Shown here: one piece after another, positions 44,676 to 55,045 of the stretch
Layout: each line of letters begins with the position of its first letter
Position numbering within the stretch: position 1 is the first letter of the stretch
NCBI GenBank assembly: GCA_947445035.1
Contig: CANFCK010000012.1
Location: 60,806 to 124,805 of the forward strand
Direction of reading: 5' to 3'
DNA length: 64,000 nucleotides
Source of the DNA: Deltaproteobacteria bacterium
GTDB taxonomy: Bacteria; Myxococcota_A; UBA796; SXON01
Program-made: the position numbers and the translations under genes
The notes under the pieces: generated by a model
The model's input: only the letters and a program-made list of their open reading frames with translations
What the model was told of the DNA's origin: nothing
Database searches by the model: none

Positions 44676-47006
44676 GTGCTCCGCTGGAACGACGACGCCC
44701 TCACCTTGGAGCTGGCCGTCCGCGATCTGGTCGGCGGACGTGCCGAACTGGGCGGGTTGGCCATGTCGGCCCGGGCGCGGGCGCGGGCGGGAAGCCAGGC
44801 GCATCGACGACTCCAAGCGGACGAGGCGGGGGAGGTCGGCCGCAGCGCCGAGGTGACCTGGCGCCACACGGTCGAGGTCGAAGGGTGGCGGGTCGTCGTG
44901 ACCGCGAGAGTGGATGGACTCGTCGAGGACCTTGACGGAATCACGCTGGTAGAGGAGATCAAGAGCGTCGGCCTCGGCGAGCGCGCGTTGGAGCTGGCGC
45001 CCATACCCGAGCCGTGGCGACGCCAACTCCTCTTGTACCTGCACATCGCCACGACCGCGCAGCTCCCGAATCCAGTGGGCCGGCTGCGCCTGGTCTCGTT
45101 GGTCGATGGCTCGCAGCGCTGCGTGCAGGAGCGCCCCGACCCCGCAATGGGAAGCTGGCTCCACGCGTGGCTGCGCGCGCGCATCCGGTCACGCGAGCTG
45201 TGGCTGGCGTGGCGACAAGCGCGCCGAGAGCGAACGATCACCTTCCCGTTTGCCGAGCTGCGCCCGGGCCAAGGCGAGATCCTCACCGCCACCATCGACG
45301 CGGTTGCCCGCGGGCAGGTGCTCGCTGTCAGCGCCCCCACTGGCCTCGGCAAGACCGCGCCCGCGCTCGTCGGTGCCCTGCGCGAGGCGTTTCGCACCGA
45401 CCTCGGGGTCTTTTGGGCCACGGCGCGGGGGACACAGCGGTGGATTCTCCTCGACACGGTGCGACGGCTGACGGACGGCGGCGTACCCCTGCGCGCCGTT
45501 GTGGTGCCCGCCCGCGCCGAAGCCTGCCCGGCGTGCGCACGCGGCGAGTGCGTCGGCACCGCAGAACTGGCCGACCTCGGAGAGCTCGCGGCGCTTGGTG
45601 TCGTCTCCCCCGATCAGGTGGCGGCAGACGCGATCCGACAGGGCGCCTGCCCGTGGGCGCTGGCCGTAGAGTACGCCGCCCACCTCGCCGATGTGGTGGT
45701 CGCCGACCTGAACTACGCCTTCGAGCCTGAGATCTACCTACGTCCATGCTTCGGCGCGGGCGCACCCAGACGCTGGGCGGTGATGGTGGACGAGGCGCAT
45801 CAGCTTCCTGACCGGGCGCGCGGGTGGGCCAGCGCGCGGCTGGACGCCAGCCTGTTCGACAAGCTCGACCGCAGCCTCCCCGGGAGCGACGGCGAGCCCT
45901 TCCGCGCCCTCGGTCAAGTGGCACGGGAGTGGCTCCAGGCCGAGGCCGACTCCGGCGAGCCCCGCCGCTGGGACATCGACGGCGGCGCGGTAGAAGACAC
46001 GCTGGAGCACTACGACGGGCTCGCCTACGAGCACGCCCGGCTCCGAGAGTTGGACCCCTGGAACGGCCCCGGCGACGACCCCTGGCGCAGCTTCGGCCAA
46101 GCCTTGTTTCGGCTGGCGACCTACGCCGACCGCGAGGGCGAGGAGGTGGTGGCGGTCACCGATGGTGCCTCGCTCCAACTCGTCTGTCGAGACGCCGCTT
46201 TCTTGCTCAAAGACCGGGTGGCCGCCTGTGTGGCGGTGGTGGCGACCAGCGCGACACTCCACCCAACGTGGTTCTGGCGGGCGCGGGTGGGCATCGAGGA
46301 GGACCGCTTCGCCGAGCTCTCGGTCCCGTCGAACTTCCCGGCCGACCATCGACTGGTGCTTTTGGCGCGCAACGTCTCCACCGCGTGGAAAGACCGCGCC
46401 AAGGAGCGCGACCGGATCGTCGACGTGCTGGACCGGTGCGTCGCGGCCATCCCGGGGAACGTGGCCATCTTCTTCGGCAGCTTCGACCAGCTTAACGACC
46501 TCGGACCCGCGCTTGAACTCGGGGAGCGCGAGCGCATCGTCCAGCGACCGGGGATGTCCGCCGCGGCCAGGGCCGAGGCGGCCGAGCGCCTGGGTCAGCC
46601 CGGGCAAGTGCTCCTGGCAGTGCTCGGGGGGGTATTTGGCGAAAGCGTCGACCTTCCCAAGGGCGCACTCACCGCGGCGATCATCGTGGGACCCGGCTTC
46701 CCACCCCCAGAGTTGGAGACTCAGCTGCTGACGGAGTGGTACGAGCGTCGTTACGACGACGGCTTCGGCCTGGCCTCGGTGCACGCCGGCATGACCCGCG
46801 TCGTCCAGGCGGCCGGGCGCGTCGTCCGCAGCGCCGACGAACGGGGCGCCGTCGTGCTCCTGTGCCGCCGATTCCTCCAGCACGAGCTGCTGAGCTACCT
46901 GCCCACGGAGTGGCAGCCGCAGCCCACCAGTCGCCCGTGGGAAGAACTTCAGGCCTTCTTCACCGCCCCCAGCGAGGCAGCCAGTCCGCGCCCTCCCGAT
47001 CCGTGA
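44676..47006 (+). CDS. XPD/DinG-type Fe-S helicase with N-terminal PD-(D/E)XK nuclease-like domain
   Basis: 776 residues. Residues about 1-175 contain RVDGLV and VEEIKS, a PD-(D/E)XK nuclease pattern (D...E-x-K) as in RecB/Cas4-type nucleases. The helicase has Walker A SAPTGLGKT (about 218-226), four Fe-S cysteines C284, C287, C292 and C325, VDEAHQLP near 370, SATLHP, and motif VI QAAGRVVRS. Such fusions are expected in DNA repair or end processing. GTG 44676 starts 14 bases after moeZ; a -10-like TAGACC six bases upstream suggests its own leaderless transcript. The 3' end overlaps the convergent propeller gene by 47 bases. Confidence 0.88.
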   Translation: MLRWNDDALTLELAVRDLVGGRAELGGLAMSARARARAGSQAHRRLQADEAGEVGRSAEVTWRHTVEVEGWRVVVTARVDGLVEDLDGITLVEEIKSVGLGERALELAPIPEPWRRQLLLYLHIATTAQLPNPVGRLRLVSLVDGSQRCVQERPDPAMGSWLHAWLRARIRSRELWLAWRQARRERTITFPFAELRPGQGEILTATIDAVARGQVLAVSAPTGLGKTAPALVGALREAFRTDLGVFWATARGTQRWILLDTVRRLTDGGVPLRAVVVPARAEACPACARGECVGTAELADLGELAALGVVSPDQVAADAIRQGACPWALAVEYAAHLADVVVADLNYAFEPEIYLRPCFGAGAPRRWAVMVDEAHQLPDRARGWASARLDASLFDKLDRSLPGSDGEPFRALGQVAREWLQAEADSGEPRRWDIDGGAVEDTLEHYDGLAYEHARLRELDPWNGPGDDPWRSFGQALFRLATYADREGEEVVAVTDGASLQLVCRDAAFLLKDRVAACVAVVATSATLHPTWFWRARVGIEEDRFAELSVPSNFPADHRLVLLARNVSTAWKDRAKERDRIVDVLDRCVAAIPGNVAIFFGSFDQLNDLGPALELGERERIVQRPGMSAAARAEAAERLGQPGQVLLAVLGGVFGESVDLPKGALTAAIIVGPGFPPPELETQLLTEWYERRYDDGFGLASVHAGMTRVVQAAGRVVRSADERGAVVLLCRRFLQHELLSYLPTEWQPQPTSRPWEELQAFFTAPSEAASPRPPDP

Positions 47007-47985
47007 GCTGGCGCAGGCCGGTGCCGTCGGGCCGAACGAGCCACAGATCCCTATCTCCCGTTCGGGTCGAGGAGAAGACCAGCCACTGGCCGTCGGGAGA
47101 CCACGCTGGGTGTTCGTTGAGTCCCCCGGTCAAGCGCGACACCTCGCGACGTCGCACCGCGTCGACAACGACGAGGTTCAACTCGGTCGGCGAGGCCTGC
47201 TCGATCAACGCGATCCGGGTGCCATCGGGCGACCAGGCGAGGTCGAGATGCTCGATCGGGCGGGGATCGTCTGCGAGTGCGAGGGCGTCGCTGCCGTCGG
47301 CCGCCATCGTCCACACGCGGGCTCGGCCGTCCCGCGTCGCGAGCCACGCCACGCGAGCACCGTCGGGCCGGTAGGCCGGGCGCCGGTCCTCCCCGGGGGC
47401 GCTGGTGACGCGGTGGACGACACCACCGGTGAGCGCCTGCACGTAGAGCTCCAAGTCGCCATCTCGACCCGATGCGTAGGCGACGGTCGCGCCATCCGGT
47501 GACACGGCAGGGTCGAAGCTCCCTCCGGCGGCATCGGTGAGCCGGACTGCGTCGCCCCCCGCGCGCGGGGCCCGGTAGAGGTCTCGGAAGCTCAGCGTGC
47601 TCGACTCGAAGATCACACTCTGCCCGTCCGCCGCCCACGACGGGTTGCGTACGAACTCGGCCGCCGCACCCAGGGCGCGGGGCGGGCCGCCCGCGAAGGG
47701 CTGCAGCCACAGTTGCTCCTGTCGGGCGCCGGCGAACTCGTTCGAGGCGACCAGGAGCGCGTCGCTTCCCGATGGGTCCACCGCGGCTGGGAAATGGCCC
47801 CTGCCTGCCAGGGGTTGCGCGGCGCCATCGGGGAGGACCAGAACCCAGGTCTCCAGCACCCCGCCATTTTCGGCGACGAAGGTGATCCTGCCCAGCGGTG
47901 GCGGGCCGGACGGCGTCGCGGAGCACGCGAGGAGGAGGGCCGGAATGGCCCCGAGGAGGGCGTGACCGCGTCCGGGCTCAGGCAA
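46960..47985 (-). CDS. TolB-like beta-propeller lipoprotein
   Basis: 341 residues from TTG 47985, which gives the signal ALLGAIPALLLAC with a lipidated Cys. At least six PD40-type blades follow (AVSPDGATVAYAS, YRPDGARVAWLAT, AWSPDGTRIALIE, AWSPDGQWLVFSS). These form a TolB-like propeller used for protein-protein contacts in the periplasm or at the surface. The longer frame to 48084 would overlap the divergent gene start and lacks a signal at its end, so it is less likely. Confidence 0.8.
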   Translation of the reverse strand: MPEPGRGHALLGAIPALLLACSATPSGPPPLGRITFVAENGGVLETWVLVLPDGAAQPLAGRGHFPAAVDPSGSDALLVASNEFAGARQEQLWLQPFAGGPPRALGAAAEFVRNPSWAADGQSVIFESSTLSFRDLYRAPRAGGDAVRLTDAAGGSFDPAVSPDGATVAYASGRDGDLELYVQALTGGVVHRVTSAPGEDRRPAYRPDGARVAWLATRDGRARVWTMAADGSDALALADDPRPIEHLDLAWSPDGTRIALIEQASPTELNLVVVDAVRRREVSRLTGGLNEHPAWSPDGQWLVFSSTRTGDRDLWLVRPDGTGLRQLTDREGADWLPRWGR

Positions 47986-48051
47986 CGACGCTCCGAGGGG
48001 GTCGGCTCCGGGTAACGCGGGGGCAGTGAGGACCGGCACCTCACCCCGAGG

Positions 48052-48057
48052 TACACT
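48052..48057 (+). promoter_or_regulatory. -10 element of the FG-GAP lipoprotein gene
   Basis: TACACT in GGTACACTGG, 21 bases before ATG 48079. The same TACACTGG string, on the other strand, precedes the histidine kinase gene at 39.18 kb. No convincing -35. Confidence 0.35.
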
Positions 48058-48078
48058 GGTCCCCGCCACCCCGGACTC

Positions 48079-51060
48079 ATGCACCGTTTCCTGCTCGCTT
48101 CGCTGCTGTCATTCGTCGCCTGCACCACCGATGATGCTGGTGCAATCGACGCCGACGGCGACGGGTACACCGCAGACGTGGACTGCGACGACAGTGTCCC
48201 GACGGTTTTTCCCGGCGCAACCGAGCTGTGCGACGGGCTGGACAACGACTGCGACCAACGGCTGGACTTGGACGCTGCTGACGAGATCACGTTCTACGCC
48301 GACGCCGACGCCGACGGCCACGGTGACGCAGGACTGATACAAACAGGATGTATCGCTCCGGCAGGCACGGTCGCCACCGGGGACGATTGTGACGACACCG
48401 ACGCGCAGCTCTTCCCGGGCAATCCCGAACGTTGCGACCAACGGGACAACGACTGCGATGCCATCGTCGACGAGGACCCTGCCGACGCCACCACCTGGTA
48501 CGCCGATGGCGACGAGGACGGCTACGGCGACAGCTCCCAACCGATCTCCGCGTGCGACGCGCCGGCGCTGCACGTGGCGAATGACACCGACTGCGACGAC
48601 CAGAACGCAACGGTCCACCCCGAGGCCCCCGAGACCGACTGCGACGACCCCACCGATTACAACTGCGACGGCTCTGTCGCCTTCGCCGACGCCGACGGCG
48701 ACGGAACGCCAGCGTGTGGCGACTGTGACGACACCGATCCCTCAAGAAACCCAAGCGCCGTCGAGGTCTGCGACGATGCGGGCACCGACGAAGACTGTGA
48801 CTTCGCGGCCGACGACGACGACGACGGCACCGACCATCGGACCATGAGCACCTGGTGGGCCGACAGCGATGGGGATGGCTACGGGGATGACGCAGCAACG
48901 ACCCAACGGCGCTGCGACGCATCCGCCGACACATCCGGCGTATCAGGCGACTGCGACGACACGCGCGCCGAGGTGAGCCCCGCCGGCACCGAGGTTTGTG
49001 ACACCCTCGACCTCGACGAAGATTGTGACACCCTGGTGGACGACGCCGATCCGAGCGTGAATTTGGCCTCGCTCGCGACCTGGTACGCCGACCTCGACGG
49101 AGACGGCTACGGCGATGTCACCAACGCATCGTCAGCGTGTGACACGCCGCCCGGAACACTCGCGGACGCCTCAGACTGTGACGACGCAAACGCCAACATC
49201 AACCCCACGGCCACGGAGGTATGTGACACAAGCGATACAGACGAGGATTGTGACACGCTGATCGACGATGACGACCCCAGCGTCACCGCCACGACTATTT
49301 TCTATGCGGACCTCGACGGCGACTCGTTCGGTGATTCCGCAAACGCCACAGACGCCTGCGCCGTCCCCGACGGGTACGTTGAAAACACCCTCGACTGCGA
49401 TGACGGCGACTCGACCATCAACCCCGCGGCGACAGAGAACTGTTCCACCACCACCGACGACGACTGTGACGGCGACGACAACGACGACGGCGCCGCGGGT
49501 TGTACCACTTATTATTACGACGCGGACGCCGATGGGTTCGGGCTCGCAACTTCACTTTGCGTCTGTCGTTCAACCGGCGCATATACCGCTACGCTCGACA
49601 CCGACTGCGACGACGCCTCCGCCGCCGACTACCCGGGCGCGACCGAGAGCTGCGGCAACGGCGACGATGACAACTGCGACGGCAGCATCGACGAGGCCTG
49701 TCCGAGCTCCTACAGCGGCGACTACGGGGCGGACGTGGCGAGCACCTCCGCCACCGATGCGACCGCCGTGATCTACGGCGAAGCCTTGTATGACTACTTC
49801 GGCGAACACCTGGCGGTGGGGGACTTCGATGCCGACGGCGCTGACGACCTGAGCGCGGGCGCGGACGGCAACGTCTACGCCGGGGCGTACATTGGCAGTG
49901 TTTTCATCTATTCGGGCATGCCCAGCGGTTCAGTCGACGCCGCCACCAGCGACACGGCGCGCATCTACGGAGCCGGCACCACCAATACGTTCTCCGACGG
50001 GCAGTGGGTGCTACCGGACATCGACGGCGACGGTTCAGATGAGTTGGCGGTCCGGAGGGCGGTGGGGACCTCGGACTACCTGTACCTGTACGAGGGGGAG
50101 GACCTGTCCGGCGCCCTTGCCTACAATGCGTCGGCGACGACGTACGACGACTTCACGTTGACGGGTCCGGTTTCGAGCCTCGGCGACGAAAATGCCACCG
50201 CGGGCAGCCACGAAGTGGGCATCGCCCATTGGGAGGGGAGCTCGTCCGCGGGCGCCGTCTACGTCTATACATGGGGCGCCACCGGACTTGCTTCAATTGC
50301 CACCATTCGCGGCGAGACCGCCCTCGACTACGCCGGGCGCGGCCTCGGCGGAGGGCCGGGAAATGACACCAATGGCGATGGCTACGATGAGGTCTTCGTC
50401 GGCGCCTACGGGCAGGACTCCGGAGGTGGAAATGCAGGCGCCGCCTACGTCGTCGAGGCACCCGTGGCATCGACTACCTACCTGAGCGCCGCCGATGTCA
50501 AAATCAACGGGGACAGCGGGGACAACCTCGGCGCGCTGGTTCACGCGCCCGGGGACGTCGACAGCGACGGGTATGCCGACCTCATCGCGATGGCGCCCTA
50601 CGATGACGGCGGTGGCAGCGACGCCGGCGCGGTCTTCCTCTTCCACGACGTCGACACCGACGGGATCAGCAAGGACGAGGACGACGGCGACGCCGAGGCG
50701 GCGTTCTTGGGGGCGGCCGCCAGTGACCTGGTGGGCAGTCAGCCGATCGCGACCGGTGACGTCGATGGCGACGGTAGCTTGGACCTGCTCATCGGTGTGC
50801 CCGACGCCGACGTCAGCGCTACCGGTTCGGGGGCGGCATGGCTCATCTACGGGCCGCTCTTCGGCACATACGACCTCAGCTCGTCCACGGACTACGACGC
50901 ACGCTTCCTGGGTGATTCGACGTCGGACGGGTGTGGTAGCGCTGTGGCGCTGGGCGACCTCGATGCCAACGGCCTCGAAGAGATCGTGGTGAGCTGCGTC
51001 AACGGGGACGTGGGGGCCGACGCCAACGTGGGCGCGGTGTACGTGTTTTCGGGCGCGTAG
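48079..51060 (+). CDS. MopE-repeat and FG-GAP surface lipoprotein
   Basis: 993 residues. Lipobox LLSFVAC (C15). Residues about 20-545 are roughly eleven MopE-type repeats (DADGDG, DCDD, then E-x-C and D-x-D-C-D), candidate metal-binding modules. The C-terminal third holds FG-GAP/integrin-alpha-like blades (FDADGADDLSAGA, DIDGDGSDELAVR, DTNGDGYDEVFVG, DVDGDGSLDLLIG) that should fold as a Ca2+-binding propeller. Probable surface adhesion or metal-binding protein. Very repetitive, so copy-number variation among strains is likely. Confidence 0.87.
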   Translation: MHRFLLASLLSFVACTTDDAGAIDADGDGYTADVDCDDSVPTVFPGATELCDGLDNDCDQRLDLDAADEITFYADADADGHGDAGLIQTGCIAPAGTVATGDDCDDTDAQLFPGNPERCDQRDNDCDAIVDEDPADATTWYADGDEDGYGDSSQPISACDAPALHVANDTDCDDQNATVHPEAPETDCDDPTDYNCDGSVAFADADGDGTPACGDCDDTDPSRNPSAVEVCDDAGTDEDCDFAADDDDDGTDHRTMSTWWADSDGDGYGDDAATTQRRCDASADTSGVSGDCDDTRAEVSPAGTEVCDTLDLDEDCDTLVDDADPSVNLASLATWYADLDGDGYGDVTNASSACDTPPGTLADASDCDDANANINPTATEVCDTSDTDEDCDTLIDDDDPSVTATTIFYADLDGDSFGDSANATDACAVPDGYVENTLDCDDGDSTINPAATENCSTTTDDDCDGDDNDDGAAGCTTYYYDADADGFGLATSLCVCRSTGAYTATLDTDCDDASAADYPGATESCGNGDDDNCDGSIDEACPSSYSGDYGADVASTSATDATAVIYGEALYDYFGEHLAVGDFDADGADDLSAGADGNVYAGAYIGSVFIYSGMPSGSVDAATSDTARIYGAGTTNTFSDGQWVLPDIDGDGSDELAVRRAVGTSDYLYLYEGEDLSGALAYNASATTYDDFTLTGPVSSLGDENATAGSHEVGIAHWEGSSSAGAVYVYTWGATGLASIATIRGETALDYAGRGLGGGPGNDTNGDGYDEVFVGAYGQDSGGGNAGAAYVVEAPVASTTYLSAADVKINGDSGDNLGALVHAPGDVDSDGYADLIAMAPYDDGGGSDAGAVFLFHDVDTDGISKDEDDGDAEAAFLGAAASDLVGSQPIATGDVDGDGSLDLLIGVPDADVSATGSGAAWLIYGPLFGTYDLSSSTDYDARFLGDSTSDGCGSAVALGDLDANGLEEIVVSCVNGDVGADANVGAVYVFSGA

Positions 51061-51204
51061 ACCGGGGCATCCCCGCCCCAGTGGGGCGCGCTCACCCCGG
51101 CCGGCGCCGTCCATCTGCCCCGGGTATCTCCCCCTCAGCACGGGATAATCGCCACAATTCGATCGGCACGGTTCTTGCGCAAGTCGTGCGCGCGCACGCC
51201 GGAG

Positions 51205-52782
51205 ATGATGATGGTCTATTTGCTGATGTCCTGTGCCGTCGAGACCGCTGGCCCGGTCAACGCCTTCGCCGATGCCGAGGCGCAGACCGGCGTGCCGGTC
51301 GAGCTCCTGCTCGCCGTCGCCAAGGCCGAGACGGGGCTCCAGGACGTCGAGGGCGCCGAGGAGTTCCCCGGTCAAGAAGTGGGCTTCGGGGTGATGGGGC
51401 TCCGCGGCGACGTCGTCCAGCGGGCCGCTGACCTCGCCGGGCTGGACGTGGGGACAGTGAAGATCAACCGGGCGGACAACGTGATGGCGGCCGCCCACCT
51501 TCTGGCCGCCTGGGCCGAAGAAGGCAGCATCGATACCAACAACCTCAGCTCGTGGGCGCCGATCGTGGCGCGCTACTCCGGCATTCGCGACGACGAAGGC
51601 AAGCGCGAATACGTGTGGTACGAGGTCTACGAGCACCTGCTTACCGGTGTAGAGGGCGAGGGCTTTTCCAGCGCCGCAAACGAGGCCACCCCGGACTACC
51701 CGCCCCCTGCGCGCTCCGCACGGCGCACCGGAGACAGCTCAACAATCTGGTCCGCGTCGCCAAACTACAACTCTCGCAGCGGCGCCGGTGTCGACTACGT
51801 CGTCATCCACGCCTGTGAGGGCAGCTACTCGGGCTGCTGGAGTTGGTTGACCAACTCATCGTCGGGCGTCAGCTCGCACTATGTTGTCAACACCGACGGC
51901 AGCGAGGTCCGCCAGCTCGTCGATGAGGACAGTCGCGCATGGCACATCAGCGCCAGCTACGATTGTAAATACAACTCAAGCCTAGACTGCGGCATCAACG
52001 GGACCTCGATGAACACGGTGTCCGTGGGCATCGAACACGCAGGCTACACCTCGCAGACGTCGTGGGACCCCGGCCTGTTGACCAGCTCTGCCGCGATCAC
52101 CTGCGGCGTGACCCAGCGTCACGGAATCCCGATCGACCGATACCACATCATCGGGCACGGTCAGATGCAACCTTGGAACCGGAGCGATCCTGGCGCCGGC
52201 TGGCCGTGGACCAGCTACCTCGACCAGGTGGCCAAGGCCTGCGGCTCGTCGGGGAGCGGCGGCTCCTCGGGCGGCGGCGGCTCCTCGGGCGGCGGCGGCT
52301 CCTCGGGCAGCGGGAGCAGCGGCTCGGGTTCAGCCAGTAGCCTCCCGACGGGCAGCAGTTTCGTCATCGACAGCAACAACGCGGCCAACACGACGGACGC
52401 GTTCTACACCGAGGTCTCGAGTGACTGGTGGTCGTCCACCAGCGCCAGCGGCTTTTACAACACCGGCTACTGGGTCGCTCCTACCGGCTCGATCTCCGAT
52501 CCCGCGCATTTCCGTTTCAAGACGGATGCCGAGCGTTGTTACACCGTAGACGCGTGGTGGACCTCCGGCACCGACCGCTCGGCCTCGGTCACCTTTGCCG
52601 GGTGGGACGAAGACGACGCTGAGGTGGGGCGGAAGTCCGTCAGTCAGCAGAGCAACGGGAAGCAGTGGAACACGCTCGGCAACTGGACTTTCCCGGCCGG
52701 TTGGAACCAGGTGCTCCTGTCGCGCTGGACCGGCAGCGGCAAGTACGCGATCGCCGATGCGGTGCGGCTGACGCCCTGCTAG
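51205..52782 (+). CDS. N-acetylmuramoyl-L-alanine amidase with golvesin-like tail
   Basis: 525 residues from ATG 51205 (GGAG just upstream; ATGs at 51208 and 51211 and TTG 51175 are alternatives). A short lipoprotein-like signal ends LLMSC. Residues about 15-150 resemble a lysozyme-like helical region ([20 protein letters not shown]). An Amidase_2/PGRP domain (about 185-345) has [15 protein letters not shown] and [15 protein letters not shown] as zinc and catalytic positions. A Gly/Ser linker (about 350-375) leads to a golvesin-like beta domain to the end ([18 protein letters not shown]). A secreted peptidoglycan hydrolase, possibly predatory or for cell-wall remodelling. The gene stops one base before the convergent neighbour's stop. 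Confidence 0.86.
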   Translation: MMMVYLLMSCAVETAGPVNAFADAEAQTGVPVELLLAVAKAETGLQDVEGAEEFPGQEVGFGVMGLRGDVVQRAADLAGLDVGTVKINRADNVMAAAHLLAAWAEEGSIDTNNLSSWAPIVARYSGIRDDEGKREYVWYEVYEHLLTGVEGEGFSSAANEATPDYPPPARSARRTGDSSTIWSASPNYNSRSGAGVDYVVIHACEGSYSGCWSWLTNSSSGVSSHYVVNTDGSEVRQLVDEDSRAWHISASYDCKYNSSLDCGINGTSMNTVSVGIEHAGYTSQTSWDPGLLTSSAAITCGVTQRHGIPIDRYHIIGHGQMQPWNRSDPGAGWPWTSYLDQVAKACGSSGSGGSSGGGGSSGGGGSSGSGSSGSGSASSLPTGSSFVIDSNNAANTTDAFYTEVSSDWWSSTSASGFYNTGYWVAPTGSISDPAHFRFKTDAERCYTVDAWWTSGTDRSASVTFAGWDEDDAEVGRKSVSQQSNGKQWNTLGNWTFPAGWNQVLLSRWTGSGKYAIADAVRLTPC

Positions 52783-54060
52783 CTAGGCTCGGCGACGGCG
52801 CGCGAAGCCCACCAGCACCCAAGCCACAGCAAGCCCCGGCGCCCCGCCCGCAGCGCCGCTGGCGCAGCCACACCCCGCCGGTTTGCCCGTGCCGGTCGGC
52901 GGCATGACATAGAAATCGTCGTCGGTGTCCGACGTGGGGTCTTTGGCGTCCTCGCCCGTCTCCACCGAATCGCCAGGGTCCTCGGTGCCGGTGTCTTCGG
53001 TCCCGGTGTCGTCGGTGCCGGTGTCGTCGCCGCCACCGAGAACCTCGGGCTGCAGCGTGACGCGGAACGCGTAGTTCTTGAGCTCCTTCGAGTAGAGCGC
53101 CACCAGCCCGTCCCGGCCGTCGAACACCACGAAAGGCTGCATGCCCCCGGTCGGTGCGACGTTGTTGGACAGCTGAACCTGGTCGAGCTGGGCCCACGTC
53201 GCGACATCGAACGCCGTCAGGGCGATATTACCCTCCTGCTGAGTCCAGGATCGCGCGCTGTCGCGCATCATGTGCGCAACGATGAACACATCCCCCACGC
53301 GGATGGTGGTCTGTGGCCAGTAGACCTCGGAGCCCTCCTCGGCCACGGTCAGGACAATGTGATTGAGCTCAGTCAAAGCGGCGTCGTACTGCGCGGCCAG
53401 GAGCTTTCGCGGCGGCTGCCCCTCCTCGGTGAAGCTCCCCACCATCCACAGCGTGCCATCGGAATCGTTGACCAGGGACGACCCGGTCGCGAAAGGAGCG
53501 GACCGTAGATCGACGACGCTCAACGACGTGGCGTCCGGGCCGATCGCGGCGAAACGCGCGGAGACCCCGCCCGGCGGGAATGCATACGCGAACCCCTGGA
53601 ACTCTGGGCCGCACACGACCGGAACGTCCACGAAGTTGCTGCCATCGGTGGCGGCTTCGGCGAACGCGGCGTGCGCCAGAATGCTGAAATCCGCGTTGTA
53701 CCGCCAGACCCACGCAGAGTCGTGATCGGCGGCGATGTCGCCAGTAGCCGTATGCAGCCAGGTCCCGTCGGGGCAGGGTCGGATATCGTGGTCTTTGAGG
53801 TCGGTGCGGCCGGTCAGGAGCCGGTCGTCGTAGTGATCGGCCTTGAGCGAGCTATCGGCGTGGTTGAGCTTGAAGTCGCCGCCGCCGGCGCCGAACGTCA
53901 CGAACCCGCCACGCTGCCCCCCTGGGAACGCCCGTGGCCAATTGCCGTCAAGATCGAGGGGCGTCTCGTCGCTGACGTCACCGAAAACGGCGCCCGCGTA
54001 GGCAGCGCCGGTCCAGCAGAGCAAGAGCACACCGAGGCACACGCTGGCAGTGTAGTCCAT
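52783..54060 (-). CDS. Secreted protein with MYXO-CTERM anchor
   Basis: 425 residues. A signal peptide (SVCLGVLLLCWTGAAYAGA) precedes a body of beta-strands, possibly a propeller. A Thr/Asp/Gly linker (GTDDTGTEDTGTEDPG) follows. The C-terminus CGCASGAAGG, hydrophobic helix and RRRR match the MYXO-CTERM sorting signal, so the protein should be exported and anchored or released at the cell surface. Function unknown. Confidence 0.85.
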   Translation of the reverse strand: MDYTASVCLGVLLLCWTGAAYAGAVFGDVSDETPLDLDGNWPRAFPGGQRGGFVTFGAGGGDFKLNHADSSLKADHYDDRLLTGRTDLKDHDIRPCPDGTWLHTATGDIAADHDSAWVWRYNADFSILAHAAFAEAATDGSNFVDVPVVCGPEFQGFAYAFPPGGVSARFAAIGPDATSLSVVDLRSAPFATGSSLVNDSDGTLWMVGSFTEEGQPPRKLLAAQYDAALTELNHIVLTVAEEGSEVYWPQTTIRVGDVFIVAHMMRDSARSWTQQEGNIALTAFDVATWAQLDQVQLSNNVAPTGGMQPFVVFDGRDGLVALYSKELKNYAFRVTLQPEVLGGGDDTGTDDTGTEDTGTEDPGDSVETGEDAKDPTSDTDDDFYVMPPTGTGKPAGCGCASGAAGGAPGLAVAWVLVGFARRRRA

Positions 54061-54217
54061 CGTGATTCGGCGCGGGCGTGAACTCGAGGAGAAACGCCAG
54101 CGGCGTCAACGCCGAGGGCGCCGCGATCGTCCTGACCACCGCCACCGGCCCGGTCCGCCCTGGCTCGCGGCGCCCCCCGGCCACCGGGAGGGCGAAGCAA
54201 AAAGCACGAGCCGGCCG

Positions 54218-55045
54218 TCAGCCGGCGCCGGTCCCGTCCACCTTGGACCACACCGCCTCGACCTCGTCCGCTTCGAACCAGACCAGGAGCAGCAGCATCA
54301 TCGTGACGCTGAAGGTCCCTACCGGAAGCAGCACGTACATCGTGCCGTGTAGCAGAATCGCCGCCGGCACCAGCCACGGGCGAAGTCGTCGAAACCACAG
54401 GCCAAACGGAAGCGCAAACTCGATCGCGACTGTGGCGATGCTGGCAATCGTGATGAGCGGCGCGAACGTAGGCTGAACCTGAGCCAGGTTCATGTTGGTG
54501 AAGTGGCCGACGAATATCTGGGTGAGCCGGCCGCCGCTAAGGAAGTCCCAGTCGGCCTTGTCCCACGCGCCCCAGAACCAGACCACCGCCTGCGCCACAC
54601 ACAAAAGCCGCGTGGCCCACAGGTCACCGTCAATCGAGGGCCGCTCGACCCCGGCGCGCTCCGCAGCCCGCACCGCACGCCACCGGTCGACGCTCAACGA
54701 AAGGCCGCAGGGCGTCAACGCGAGTAGAAGCAGCGCGTGGGCGAGCAGCTTGCTGTGATGGTGCCAGTAGTCGTCGACGCCGCCGAGCCACCCGTAGCCG
54801 TAGACCAGCACGATGGTCAGCGCGCCGAACGCGGCCGTGGTGGCCCGAGCCCAGAGGCCGACAAACGCCATCGCCGACAGTACGAAGAACGCGACCGACA
54901 CCACGAACTCGTCCATAGTGTCGCCCCGATAGAGCAGTCGACCCGACGCCCACTCTGACCACGCCGTCGCGACCAAGGCCATGCGGAGGATGGCAACGGG
55001 GCGGGTGCTCCCCCAGCGGGTGGTGAGCCGCGCGAGCCGCGTCAT
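54218..55045 (-). CDS. HTTM-domain membrane protein
   Basis: 275 residues with about seven hydrophobic segments and motifs of horizontally transferred transmembrane (HTTM) proteins related to vitamin-K-dependent gamma-carboxylase: DDYWHHHSKLLAHALLLLAL, WGAWDKADWDFLSGGRLTQI and LPFGLWFRRLRPWL. ATG 55045 overlaps the stop of the small upstream gene (ATGA). Bacterial HTTM proteins are of unknown activity; carboxylation of a secreted peptide is speculative. Confidence 0.8.
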   Translation of the reverse strand: MTRLARLTTRWGSTRPVAILRMALVATAWSEWASGRLLYRGDTMDEFVVSVAFFVLSAMAFVGLWARATTAAFGALTIVLVYGYGWLGGVDDYWHHHSKLLAHALLLLALTPCGLSLSVDRWRAVRAAERAGVERPSIDGDLWATRLLCVAQAVVWFWGAWDKADWDFLSGGRLTQIFVGHFTNMNLAQVQPTFAPLITIASIATVAIEFALPFGLWFRRLRPWLVPAAILLHGTMYVLLPVGTFSVTMMLLLLVWFEADEVEAVWSKVDGTGAG

